From JAAGZL01 sp964628835 (lineage in GTDB: Bacteria > Pseudomonadota > Gammaproteobacteria > Chromatiales > Chromatiaceae), in assembly GCA_964628835.1 (NCBI GenBank), contig CAZVME010000029.1:1-37101 (forward strand): DNA of 37,101 bases, read 5' to 3'. The notes beneath the pieces were generated by a model. The model ran no database searches. It was not told where the DNA came from and saw only the letters and a program-made list of their open reading frames with translations. Shown piece by piece: positions 1 to 10,000 of the stretch. Position numbers and translations under genes: made by a program. The stretch's first letter is position 1, and every line of letters begins with the position of its first letter.

Positions 1-32
1 GAAAAGCAGTATTTTGAGAAGCTAGCAACTGT

Positions 33-911
33 CTAGAAAACTAGGGGCTTGCCACCTATATAGTCATAGTGTCCTATCTGATATTCGGCCTTATGAATAA
101 GTGATTTAGAGTCTTTGACATTCAGAGCTATACCTTTATCGAAGGCATCCAGCGCATGTTTGTAGGTACTGCCCGTCGCGGCAATGGACTTGGCAAGCAA
201 GACCCATATTTTAGCCGAATTGGGCCGATACTCTATAGATTTTTTATACTGCTCAACGGCCTTATCGTATTGACCAGTCTGGTAGTAGCAGCCAGCGAGA
301 CCAGATAATGACTTGGCCTTTTTATTGCCACTTGAAATAGAAACTGCTTTTGCAAACACAGGCAACGCTTCATCTTTACATCTACCCAGTTTTTTTAGCA
401 GCAACCCAAGGTTTATATGGGCAGCCTGTGAGAGAGGATTGTGATCTATTAGTAACTGATACTCTATAACAGCAGTTCTTAATGAAGATGTTTTTGATAA
501 TGAATATGCGTATATGAACTGAACCTGATGTACGGTTCTGTCCTTTATGTCTAGTTTTTCTGAACTGTTAATAACGTTTTTATAGTCATGTCTGGCAAAA
601 TACTCCTGCGCTAATCTTGCAAATAAGAGCACTCTTTCTTCCTTGGACAATAATTGAACATCAGGGTTTTTATGGATACTGCTTAGCTCCTGATTATCCT
701 GCAGTATGGATTGAATTAAGATGGATACTTTTTTGTTATGGCTACTAACATCAGGATCATCTGTTTGAAGACTTTCAAAGGTATTATCACCATCTGGTTC
801 TATATAAACAGTGGTTGTTACCTCACTATCTGAAAGCAGCATGTCCTCAAAATAGGCAACACCCCCCATCAATAAGATTACGACTAGGGTATATGGAAGA
901 CCGCTTCGCAT
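33..911 (-). CDS. membrane-anchored TPR-repeat protein
   Basis: A protein of about 292 residues with one hydrophobic segment near the N-terminus (about residues 6-22) followed by a long soluble region. The C-terminal half holds tetratricopeptide-type helical repeats (for example the stretch containing AGCYYQTGQYDKAVEQYKKS), which normally mediate protein-protein contacts; the protein is probably tethered to the inner membrane with the repeats in the periplasm. The frame is open further upstream to 989, but that would overlap the preceding gene. The ATG at 911 gives a 19-base gap, a GAGTGG element just upstream and a membrane anchor at the very start, so it is preferred. It directly follows the transglutaminase/ATP-grasp fusion gene and is very likely co-transcribed, suggesting a scaffold or partner role. 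No specific function is recognised. Confidence 0.75.
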   Translation of the reverse strand: MRSGLPYTLVVILLMGGVAYFEDMLLSDSEVTTTVYIEPDGDNTFESLQTDDPDVSSHNKKVSILIQSILQDNQELSSIHKNPDVQLLSKEERVLLFARLAQEYFARHDYKNVINSSEKLDIKDRTVHQVQFIYAYSLSKTSSLRTAVIEYQLLIDHNPLSQAAHINLGLLLKKLGRCKDEALPVFAKAVSISSGNKKAKSLSGLAGCYYQTGQYDKAVEQYKKSIEYRPNSAKIWVLLAKSIAATGSTYKHALDAFDKGIALNVKDSKSLIHKAEYQIGHYDYIGGKPLVF

Positions 912-930
912 TAATCCACTCAACAACACT

Positions 931-3315
931 TTATGCCGTCCTTTGCACGAGATGGCCAATCCCGGCATCCTGTACATTCTGTATTTCAAGACCAGGCCTG
1001 CAATTTACTTCAAGAACAAGAGGCCCTAATTTTTCATCAATACAGATATCAACACCCATATACCCAAGCTGAATGGAAGTATGGCAGCGTGTTGCAATAT
1101 CTTTAATCTCTTCCCAGAAAGGTATTTGCACATCAGCAAGAGCAACCTTGCTGTCAGGGTGATGGAGTATAACCTGGCCTTTAATTATAGCTCTCTCCGT
1201 TTTACCACTCTCAATATTGATGGATATACCAACAGCTCCCTGATGGAGATTCGCCTTACCATCAGAACGTAGTGTGGGAACCCTGAGCATGGTGCTGATT
1301 ATCTTCCCCTCACTGACTATCAGTCTTATATCAGACAACCCGCAGGAGGTTATTGAAGTGAGCGAATCATGCTGCCTGATTATGGGTTCTATATATACAA
1401 AATCCTCTTCGCCGCTTTGAGAATAATTTCCTGACAGAATTTCAATAACGTGATTCTTTATGGCATTTCTATCCCATAACTTGTTCGATTTACTGAGGAA
1501 CCCGTCTTCTACAGGCTTAGTTAGAATCAGGATGCCGTTACCCCGTGATCCACTATTTGGCTTGATGACAAAATCCCTTTCATTATCTATGCAGTTTAAA
1601 AAGGTATCTAGCTGAGCATGATTCTGGCATACATAAACTGTCTCTGGACATGGGATATTACCGGACTCCAAAACTCTTTTGGTTGACAACTTATCCGTTG
1701 CTAACGCCATTAATTCATTATCGTTATACCTATAGATAAGCTCTCTGTTGCGCTCATTTATGCCCAGAACACTACCCTGATCCTTGCCAATAAGCTTTTT
1801 GAACCTAAAAACCTCTGAAACGCGCATCCCAGTCCAACTGCCGATATACAGGAGTACGGCAAGAACCAGCAACAGCAGTTCTGGATATATAATAAACATT
1901 CCCTGTAACAAAATTGAATTAAACACCTGAAAACATAACCATATGGTCAATAGTGTTCCTATGGTGTTTTTGACAATATCCTGCCAATTATTCTCAACAG
2001 ACATCTGATGTATACGGTCTGCTGTGAAACTGATTATTACTGCTGGAAATAGAGCAAGTACTCCAGACTCCAACCCTACTGGCATATCGAGAAGTGATAT
2101 GCCGATCAGTGAAACAATGGATATCAAGGTTATTATTGCAGATAACCTAGGCACCTTTAGAACGTGGAATTTACCCAGAATGCCATGACCAATAAATGCA
2201 ATAGTAAGCACAAACAGAAATCCGGTTACGCCAGGTATGAAGCCCGTATAAACACATGCCGCAGCAATAAGCATCGGCATAAAGGTACCAAATGTCGTTA
2301 TGCCAATAACATTCCTGAGAAAAGCAATCAGCATGGCACACAATGGTAATAGCATAAAGATATATGAGGCCTTCAGAGAAAGACCCAGGTTCTGAAGCAG
2401 ACGGGAAGCATTTGGTATAACCGCGTTGTTGCTATCAGTATCTCGATATAGTGCCGGTGCGATATACTCCCTTGCAGAATTGAAGTAATAACCAAAATTA
2501 ATATCTGATGTGTGTCTGAATAACTGGTGATCCCCCCTGTACAACTCAAGGTAGTGTTTCGGCAGAGCCGCAAAGTGTCCATTGGTTACATCAAACGGCA
2601 CCCAATGACCATCAATATAAACTTCTACCCACTGATGCGATGTCTTCTTTTTCTTGCCATTCAGAATAATTCCACCGACCAGTCTTGATGGGATGTTGTT
2701 TAGTCTGGCCAGACTTACAAACAGCCTGCTCTTTCCGTTACAACTGGCAGCTCCCAGTCTAATGGCAGTTAATGAGTCCGTGAGACCCTTAAAGGGGAGG
2801 TTTTTTATCTCCTTGTATGTATAGGAGTAGATTGCACTTAATACTTCAAAAACACTGTCTTCCAGCTTAGGCTTGATGGTACTCCAAAGCCGCTTAATCT
2901 CCTCATGATGCACCGGTATGACATCTGTTGGCAGTAAATACTTCCGCAGTTCTGGAACATACCTATCCGGAATCTCCAACTGACGTGATATATCAAACTG
3001 TACTCCACGCAAAGTGATAAGGCCGGAATAACCTATTCGCTTACTTTGGTGATTTCCATGCCACTCAACATATCTGCCATCTTTTCCACCTCTATCCTCC
3101 ATTTCCAACTGCTTGGCAGAAATATTTTCATCCAGAATCTCCTGTCGACTATTTTCAATGGGCAGGAAGGTTGCAACCTCCACGTCATCATCTGCCTCAA
3201 AAAACATGCTAAGGGAGAATCGATAGACTGATTCAGGTATTAAACTATTTGAAAGGTCAGTATTGGCAACGGTATGAAGAGAAAATACATAGACAAATAT
3301 CACCACAAGTACCAT
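931..3315 (-). CDS. fusion protein: transglutaminase-like domain, 7TM domain and ATP-grasp glutamate-ligase-like domain
   Basis: A 794-residue protein in three parts. Residues 1-20 form a signal or anchor segment. A transglutaminase-like fold follows, with candidate catalytic Cys192 (in AASCNGKSRLF), His227 (in SHQWVEVY) and Asp242 (in PFDVTNG). Residues about 311-499 hold around seven membrane helices, including the family hallmark RNVIGITTFGTFMP. Residues about 510-794 are an ATP-grasp domain of the alpha-L-glutamate-ligase-like type, with LGINERNR at its start, a glycine-rich loop KPNSGSRGNG, NLHQGAVG, and the metal-binding EVNCRPG. In many proteobacteria the transglutaminase-7TM part and the ligase part are separate adjacent genes; here they are one chain. 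A role in ATP-driven peptide or amino-acid ligation at the membrane is inferred; substrate unknown. Start: ATG at 3315, with an alternative TTG at 3318; neither has a clear Shine-Dalgarno sequence. Confidence 0.8.
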   Translation of the reverse strand: MVLVVIFVYVFSLHTVANTDLSNSLIPESVYRFSLSMFFEADDDVEVATFLPIENSRQEILDENISAKQLEMEDRGGKDGRYVEWHGNHQSKRIGYSGLITLRGVQFDISRQLEIPDRYVPELRKYLLPTDVIPVHHEEIKRLWSTIKPKLEDSVFEVLSAIYSYTYKEIKNLPFKGLTDSLTAIRLGAASCNGKSRLFVSLARLNNIPSRLVGGIILNGKKKKTSHQWVEVYIDGHWVPFDVTNGHFAALPKHYLELYRGDHQLFRHTSDINFGYYFNSAREYIAPALYRDTDSNNAVIPNASRLLQNLGLSLKASYIFMLLPLCAMLIAFLRNVIGITTFGTFMPMLIAAACVYTGFIPGVTGFLFVLTIAFIGHGILGKFHVLKVPRLSAIITLISIVSLIGISLLDMPVGLESGVLALFPAVIISFTADRIHQMSVENNWQDIVKNTIGTLLTIWLCFQVFNSILLQGMFIIYPELLLLVLAVLLYIGSWTGMRVSEVFRFKKLIGKDQGSVLGINERNRELIYRYNDNELMALATDKLSTKRVLESGNIPCPETVYVCQNHAQLDTFLNCIDNERDFVIKPNSGSRGNGILILTKPVEDGFLSKSNKLWDRNAIKNHVIEILSGNYSQSGEEDFVYIEPIIRQHDSLTSITSCGLSDIRLIVSEGKIISTMLRVPTLRSDGKANLHQGAVGISINIESGKTERAIIKGQVILHHPDSKVALADVQIPFWEEIKDIATRCHTSIQLGYMGVDICIDEKLGPLVLEVNCRPGLEIQNVQDAGIGHLVQRTA

Positions 3316-3794
3316 CAAGTACCATGTAGGGTTGAGCTAACCATTTGAGTGACTGTCTAAGCATAGATTGCATCCAAGTCTGGCATCTAGTTGGTTCTTA
3401 TCAACAGGCGACGAAGGCCACCCCAAAACATTATGGTGAACCTCTTGCTTCTTAGAAAAATGATTATAGTCATAAAACCTTAAGGGATTCTTAAAATTAC
3501 ACGCTACACTTCATAATCCCGTGGTTTTTAGGTGGTTAGCACTATATTTGTGACGTATTCCGCAAAATCAGACCGGCCCGAATAGGAATTAAGATCCTAC
3601 GTACACATAAAAGGGGATCCCTGGATGTTTTTTAATTCTATGAAATTGAATATAACCTTTACGAATGCGGGTTATTAACCAGGCACGCTAGAATGGTCGC
3701 AACTCCAGATACAGTGAACCGGGGGCCACATCGGTGAGCCGTGATCTCTCCCGCACATAGAACTGCTCTACGGACGGCTTTGGCAGAACCCTAT
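3316..3794. other. intergenic region without a recognisable gene
   Basis: About 480 bases between the transporter gene dctM and the fusion gene, both on the minus strand. I find no convincing reading frame, RNA gene or strong terminator. On the minus strand TATAAT is present at 3468-3463, about 150 bases upstream of the fusion gene, but no good -35 partner is seen. It may carry the promoter for the 33-3315 block; this is a weak inference. Confidence 0.4.
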
Positions 3795-5084
3795 CTACTT
3801 CAGGCCATAGAGGTCCGGGAACAGCAGAATGGTCAGTACTATGGCCGTCTGCATCAGGATGAAAGGCACCACTCCTCGGTATATATCCATGGTGCTAACC
3901 TCTGCCGGCGCCACCCCCTTCAGATAGAACAGGGAGAAGCCGAAAGGCGGGGTGAGAAATGAGGTCTGCAAGTTCATGGCAATCAGGATGGCAAACCACA
4001 GGGGAGCAATGCCCATGGCATCAGCCACTGGTGCCAGCATGGGTACAATGATGAAAGATATCTCCACAAAATCGATAAAGAAACCCAGAACCATGATCAC
4101 CAACATGGAGAGGATCAGAAAACCCATCTGCTCACCCGGAAGCTGGGTCAACACCTCTTCAATAATTAGATCACCACCGGTATAGGTAAAGGCCATGGAA
4201 AACGCCGTTGCCCCCAACAGGATGGCAAATACCATGGATGTGACCTTTACCGTATCCATGGCCGAATCGAACACCATCTTCCAACTGAACTGGCGATAGA
4301 TCACCGCCAGCACCAGAGCACCACAACCACCCAATGCAGAGGACTCGGTGGGGGTGGCAATCCCGGCAAAGATAGAGCCTAGCACCACCAGGATCAGAAC
4401 CAGGGGCGGGAGCACAGCAATCAGGGCCCGAATATACTGGTCTCGTTTACTATCCAGGTCATCATCCATATGGATAGCTGGCGCCACTTCAGGATGCAAA
4501 TAGGCCTTGACCAGGATGTAGATGACATAGACGCCAATCAATATTACCCCGGGTCCCACCGCAGCCTTGAACAGATCACCTACCGGAATCCCCATTACGT
4601 CACCCAGTATGATCAGGATGATGGATGGTGGAATAATCTGACCCAGGGTGCCAGCACCGCAGATGGTGCCGCAGGTAAGGCGTTTGTCGTAATTGTATTT
4701 GAGCATCACCGGAAGGGAGATGAGGCCCATGGCCACCACCGAAGCGCCCACTACACCGGTGGAGGCCGCCAGCAGCGCACCCACCAGAATAGTTGAGATA
4801 GCCAGACCACCACGCACACCACCGAACAGCTTGCCCATGGACTCCAGCAACTGTTCTGCCAGATTGGTGCGTTGCAACACTATACCCATGAAGATAAACA
4901 GGGGGATTGCCATCAGCACCGTGTTCTCCATGATGCTGTAGATGCGAAACGGCATGAAGGCGAAGATCTCCGGCCCCTCGGAAAATACACCGAACAGCAG
5001 GGCCACCCCACCAAAGGTAAAGGCCACTGGAAACCCCAGGAGCAGCAGCAGGAGTGCTGCAAAGAACATTATTATTCCAATCAT
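3795..5084 (-). CDS. dctM: TRAP transporter large permease subunit DctM
   Basis: A 429-residue, very hydrophobic protein of the DctM family (about 12 membrane helices), the ion-coupled translocation subunit of a tripartite ATP-independent periplasmic transporter. Family features visible include the N-terminal GFPVAFTFGGVALLFG, the glycine/alanine-rich region with STGVVGASVVAMGLISLPVMLKY, and CGAGTLGQIIPPSI. Length is normal for the family. It is the last gene of dctP-dctQ-dctM, 17 bases behind dctQ, so translation is probably coupled. It should import an organic acid delivered by the DctP receptor using a sodium or proton gradient. The Shine-Dalgarno is weak. No clear terminator follows. Confidence 0.93.
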   Translation of the reverse strand: MIGIIMFFAALLLLLLGFPVAFTFGGVALLFGVFSEGPEIFAFMPFRIYSIMENTVLMAIPLFIFMGIVLQRTNLAEQLLESMGKLFGGVRGGLAISTILVGALLAASTGVVGASVVAMGLISLPVMLKYNYDKRLTCGTICGAGTLGQIIPPSIILIILGDVMGIPVGDLFKAAVGPGVILIGVYVIYILVKAYLHPEVAPAIHMDDDLDSKRDQYIRALIAVLPPLVLILVVLGSIFAGIATPTESSALGGCGALVLAVIYRQFSWKMVFDSAMDTVKVTSMVFAILLGATAFSMAFTYTGGDLIIEEVLTQLPGEQMGFLILSMLVIMVLGFFIDFVEISFIIVPMLAPVADAMGIAPLWFAILIAMNLQTSFLTPPFGFSLFYLKGVAPAEVSTMDIYRGVVPFILMQTAIVLTILLFPDLYGLK

Positions 5085-5101
5085 TCTATATTACCCGGCA
5101 G

Positions 5102-5638
5102 TCAGAAGTGCATCTCTGCGTGATGCCCATCGTTATGCAATCCGCGAATCTTGTTTATGGCGTGCAGCATAAATCCGATGCCACTGATGGCCATGGAGAG
5201 AAAGGCAATCGGGATCATGGCCTTAATGGCCCAGCGATAGTACAGCCCACCCGGATCACCGGAACGTTCTGACATGTCCCAGGATTCTGCGACGAAATTC
5301 AAACCGTAATAGAACACCAACAGGGTAAATGGCATCAGTAGAAAGATGCAGCCAGCCAGATCGACCCAGGCCTGCCCTCTCACACTCAGACGCTCATAGA
5401 TAAGATCCACCCGCACATGTCCGTCCTGGCGCAAGGTATAGGAGACACCCAATAGGAATATGGTGGAGTAGAGGTGCCACTCCAACTCCTGCATGCCAAT
5501 GGAGACATCATTAAATATGTAGCGCATGATGACATCGTAAAAGACATTGAACAGAAGCAACACCAACAACACACCGGCAATCTTACCCAACAGATCAGAA
5601 AATCTGTTTATCAACTGTTCAAGCCGCAACAGAAACAT
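5102..5638 (-). CDS. dctQ: TRAP transporter small permease subunit DctQ
   Basis: A 178-residue protein with about four membrane helices, typical of the DctQ subunit that pairs with DctM in the inner membrane. The motif region MQELEWHLYSTIFLLGVSYT, followed by a DGHVRVDLIYERLS stretch, is characteristic of this family. A GGGGA element sits about seven bases before the ATG. It is separated from dctP by a short intergenic region that contains an intrinsic terminator and is followed by dctM after 17 bases. Confidence 0.92.
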   Translation of the reverse strand: MFLLRLEQLINRFSDLLGKIAGVLLVLLLFNVFYDVIMRYIFNDVSIGMQELEWHLYSTIFLLGVSYTLRQDGHVRVDLIYERLSVRGQAWVDLAGCIFLLMPFTLLVFYYGLNFVAESWDMSERSGDPGGLYYRWAIKAMIPIAFLSMAISGIGFMLHAINKIRGLHNDGHHAEMHF

Positions 5639-5649
5639 ATCTTATCCCC

Positions 5650-5679
5650 AAAAAAAACCGGCGACCTATTGGCCGCCGG
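5650..5679 (-). terminator. intrinsic terminator/attenuator between dctP and dctQ
   Basis: Read on the minus strand, a CCGGCG arm (5679-5674), a ten-base loop and a CGCCGG arm (5663-5658) are followed directly by eight T (5657-5650). This is a textbook rho-independent signal lying after the dctP stop and before the dctQ start. It would let the receptor gene be expressed more strongly than the permease genes. Confidence 0.8.
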
Positions 5680-5693
5680 CATTGTACCGCATA

Positions 5694-6767
5694 TTACTTT
5701 TGACTATTCAGATATGCGTTATCTGAGATCTCACTCCAGACTCGAACCTTTTTCATATATGCCGCCTGGGACTCTATAATCTCCTTGGCCAGCGGATCCT
5801 TGGCCGCCCGTTCTGCCAACAGATCAGCATTTGCTTTGGCCATGGCGGAGATGACCTCTTTAGGAAAGGTCTTGACCTTGATGTTAGGGAAATCACTCTT
5901 CATCTTGGCCCAGTTCTCGCCACTGGCATGATAGGACTGGACATACATGTCATAGGCGGACACACGCATGGCCACCCGCAGGATCTCCTGCAGGTCAGCA
6001 GGCAAACGGTCCCACTTCTTCTTGTTAATCATAAACTGCAACTCAGTGGCAGGCTCATGCCAACCGGTGTAGTAGTAGGGAGCAATCTTGTGGAAACCCA
6101 TGCGCAGGTCCAGAGATGGTCCCACCCACTCCAGGGCATCAATGGTGCGGCGCTCCAGCGCGGTATATAGCTCACCAGGGGGAATATTGGTGGGCTTGGC
6201 CCCCAGTTTGGCCAGCACCTCTCCGGCAAAACCCGGGATACGCATCTTCAGACCTTTAAGATTTTCTACAGAGTTGATCTCCTTCTGGAACCAACCGCCC
6301 ATCTGGTTGCCGGTGTTACCACCAGGAAATGAGAGTATGCCGTGCCTGTCATACACCTTCTTCATCAGATCCATGCCATCGCCATAGTAAAACCAGGCAT
6401 ACTGCTCAGGTGCGGTCATGCCAAAAGGCATAGATGTAAAGAACAGGGTGTTGGGATCCTTGCCCTTCCAGTAGTAAGAGGCAGAGTGGCCCATGTCATA
6501 CTGGCCACCACGCACCATATCGAACACACCAAATGGAGATTTGTGCTTGTTTTTGGAATCGATGGTGATCTTCAACCGCCCGTTGGACATGGTCTCCACC
6601 ATCTTGGCCAAATTCTTGGTGGCATCACCGAAGATGGGGAAATTAGATGGCCATGTCTCAGCCAGTTTCAGGCGATAACTCTTCTCAGCTGAAAATGCCG
6701 GATTGATCATAATTGCAGCACAGGCTGTGGCCAGAATCAGTTTCCTGGTTATTTTGTATTTAGACAT
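5694..6767 (-). CDS. dctP: TRAP transporter periplasmic substrate-binding protein DctP
   Basis: A 357-residue periplasmic receptor with a Sec signal peptide (about residues 1-27, cleavage likely after PAFS). It contains the DctP-family region LKGLKMRIPG, whose arginine normally binds the ligand carboxylate, followed by GELYTALERRTIDALEWVGP and YYYTGWHEPATELQ. The EWVGP and GWHEP signatures resemble receptors of the TakP/mannitol-chloroaromatic subgroup, which bind 2-oxo acids or lactate. The substrate class is therefore inferred as a small organic acid and not proven. The frame is open to 6830, but AGAGGA nine bases before the ATG at 6767 and the signal peptide directly after it decide the start. 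It is the first gene of the transporter operon. Confidence 0.92.
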   Translation of the reverse strand: MSKYKITRKLILATACAAIMINPAFSAEKSYRLKLAETWPSNFPIFGDATKNLAKMVETMSNGRLKITIDSKNKHKSPFGVFDMVRGGQYDMGHSASYYWKGKDPNTLFFTSMPFGMTAPEQYAWFYYGDGMDLMKKVYDRHGILSFPGGNTGNQMGGWFQKEINSVENLKGLKMRIPGFAGEVLAKLGAKPTNIPPGELYTALERRTIDALEWVGPSLDLRMGFHKIAPYYYTGWHEPATELQFMINKKKWDRLPADLQEILRVAMRVSAYDMYVQSYHASGENWAKMKSDFPNIKVKTFPKEVISAMAKANADLLAERAAKDPLAKEIIESQAAYMKKVRVWSEISDNAYLNSQK

Positions 6768-7023
6768 TGTCACTGGTCCTCTGTATATATTTATGTACTT
6801 GAAGTGGGACGTATCTACAGCGCGTTTCATACGAGATAACCTATCGAATGAATAGAGAATAACAGTCTTAAGATATAGCAGATATCGGGGGGATTATCCC
6901 AGTTATTACCGATTAATAGACAACTGTCAGAACAATAGACTTATGTGGGCTTCCTTTCTGGTTTGCCCTTTGCTATGAAGTCTCAGACTGTTCACCAAAT
7001 ACAGCAAAAGCAACGTATATCAC

Positions 7024-10000
7024 CTATAGCCCCAGCTCTTTACAACGCTTCTCTAACCGTTTCAGGGAGATTGGATAATCGGTCTTCAGCCCCTGGGCAA
7101 ACAGGGAAACACGCAACTCCTCAAAGGTCCAGCGTAGCTCTTCAATGCGTTCATCCACCTTGTGGTTGTTGCGACACTTCTCATCCCATCCCTGCCACTG
7201 CTGATACAGCCCCTGCATCTCTCGCAGCAGTTGCTGATCCCGAGCAGCGGCGTGGCCAAGCTTATCCAGACGTTGCGCAATCGCCTTTAGATAACGTGGC
7301 AGATGTTGCAGGTTGTAGTATGGGGTCAGTTGCAGAAAGCCACGAAACACCAGGCGGTCCAGTTGTTGGTTGATATCGGCAACCGATGTCATCCAGTTGA
7401 TCTTGTTGGCCTTGGACAGGAGTTTTCTCACCTGCTGATAAGCATCCAGAATCTCCTGCACCAGGAGCACCACATCCTCGGCCACGTTCATCAGCCTACC
7501 CTTGCACTCATCAATCCTGGCCTGAAACTCTGACGCAGTATGCAGAGGCGGCATATCCTGGATAAAGGTGAGATCCATCACCAGGGCCATCAGCTCTGAT
7601 TGCAGATCAGGTGTGGACTTAGCCGCATAGCCTTTGGGGGCTGCCGCCGCCTTGGTATATTGCAGACGCATCTTCTCCAGGCCGGGAAGATTACGTTTCA
7701 AATAGCGCATATCCTTGGCCAGCCTGAGCATAAACAGGCGGCGCAGACCGGCCCGCATAGCTCGTTCTGCATTGGGCCGCGAGTCCATCACCCGCAAAGC
7801 AACGCTGTCACCCTCATCCACCAGGGCGGGAAAGCCGGTGAGTTTGATCCCGCCACGCTCCAGCTGTATGGACTCCTGCAGCTCACCAAAATCCCAGTCG
7901 GTAAGGCCCTCCTGCTCCAACCCACTGCTGACCAGTGGCTGGATAGGCGCAGCATCACCACTGGCATGCTCCTTACGCAGTTGTGGCAGATCCCTGCCAC
8001 TAGCAATGGTCACACCCTTATCGTTCACCACCTGATAGTTCATGCGCAGATGGTCTGGTAAGGCAAACTCATCCCAGGCATCTTCCGGCACGTGCACCCC
8101 GGTCATGGCCTTGAGCTGTTCCCCCAGCTCCCGCACCAGGGGTCTGTCCGATGGCTGCATAAGCTTGAGACAGGCATCTGCATACTCTGGCACCGGCACG
8201 AAGGATTTACGCAGTTGCTTGGGCAGGCTACGCAACAGGGCTATCACCCGCTCGCGCAGCAGTCCTGGGACCAGCCATTCGCAGCGCTCCTCAGACACCT
8301 GGTTCAACACCGCCTGAGGTATCTTCAGCGCCAACCCATCGCTCTGTTGTCCCGGCTCAAAGTGGTAGGCCAGAGGCAACTGCATGCCATTAAAGTTCAT
8401 GCTATCCGGGTAGTCGCTAGCACTCAGACCGTACTCATCCCGTCGGCACAGATCCTCCTCACGCATGTGCAGGAGCTTTGGCTGGCTGGCGGTCTCCTTG
8501 CGCAGCCAACTCTCAAACTGTGGGGTGCTATAAACTCCTTCTGGAATTCGCTTATCGTAGTATTCATAGATCACCTGCTCATCCACCAACAGATCACGTC
8601 GCCGCGCCTTATGTTCCAGGGATTCGATATACTCCAGCAGCTCCCGGTTGTGGCGCCAGAACTTGGCTTTGGTATGAAAATCCCCCTCCACTAGGGCGAA
8701 ACGGATAAATATCTCCCGCGCCTCCACTGGATTGATGGGACCAAAGTTCACCTTGCGCCGGGCAACCAGGGCGATACCAAACAGGGTAACCCGTTCATAG
8801 GCCCCCACCTGCCCGCGCTTTTTCTGCCAGTGCGGCTCAGACCAACTGCGCTGCACCAGATGTCCCGCCACCGACTCCACCCACTCAGGACGAATCATTG
8901 CCACCATGCGGGCATAGAGTTTGGTGGTCTCCACCAGCTCTGCCGCCATCACCCACTTGGGTTGTTTCTTAAACAGCCCGGAGCCGGGGAAGATCTGAAA
9001 CTGGCTATTGCGCCCACCCAGATACTCCGACCCTTTGCCGCTCTTCTTAAAGCCGATATTGCTCAACAGCCCGGTGAGCAGGGCCTTGTGGATCTCTTCA
9101 TATCCGGCCTCGGCCTGGTTCTCCTTATACCCCATCTCATGCATCTGTCCCCGCAGTTGATGGTGGATATCCCGCCACTCCTGGGTACGGTTCCAGGAGA
9201 TGAAGTTGTCCCGACAGTAGCTGCGGAATTTGCGTTTGGTCAGGTGGTGGCGCTGCTCCTGTAGCTGTCGCCACAAATTCAACAGGGTGAGAAAATCAGA
9301 CTCTTCATGCCGAAACTTCAGGTGCGCCTCATCCGCCGCCTGCTGTTTATCCATGGGACGCTCCCTGGGGTCCTGCACACTCAAGGCGGCACTGATCACC
9401 AGCACCTCATCCAGACAGTGTTCATGAGCAGCGCTAAGCAACATGCGCCCAATACGCGGATCCACCGGCAGACGCGCTATCTTGCGACCAACCCGCGACA
9501 CCTTGCGCTCACCATCCACCGCCCCGATCTCATCCAGGATCCGATAGCCATCCTTGATCAGGCGTTGGTCTGGAGGATCCAGAAAGGGAAATGACTCAAT
9601 ATCCCCAAACCCCAGGAGCTTCATCTGTAGGATCACTGATGCCAGATTGGTGCGCTGAATCTCAGGCTCGGTAAACTCATCCCGTGATGCAAAGTTCTCT
9701 TCCGAATAGAGTCGGATACAGATCCCATCAGCCACCCGCCCACAGCGCCCCATACGCTGGTTGGCACTGGCCTGGGAGATGGGCTCCACCGGCAGCCGCT
9801 GCACCTTGCTGCGGTGACTATAGCGACTGATTCGGGCATAGCCGGTATCGATCACATAGCGGATACCCGGAACGGTCAGGGAAGTCTCTGCCACGTTGGT
9901 GGAGAGGATTATGCGGCGTCCACCACCTGGTTTGAAGATACGCCCCTGCTCCGCTGGACCCAGCCTGGCATACAGGGGCAACACCTCGGTCAGATGCATC

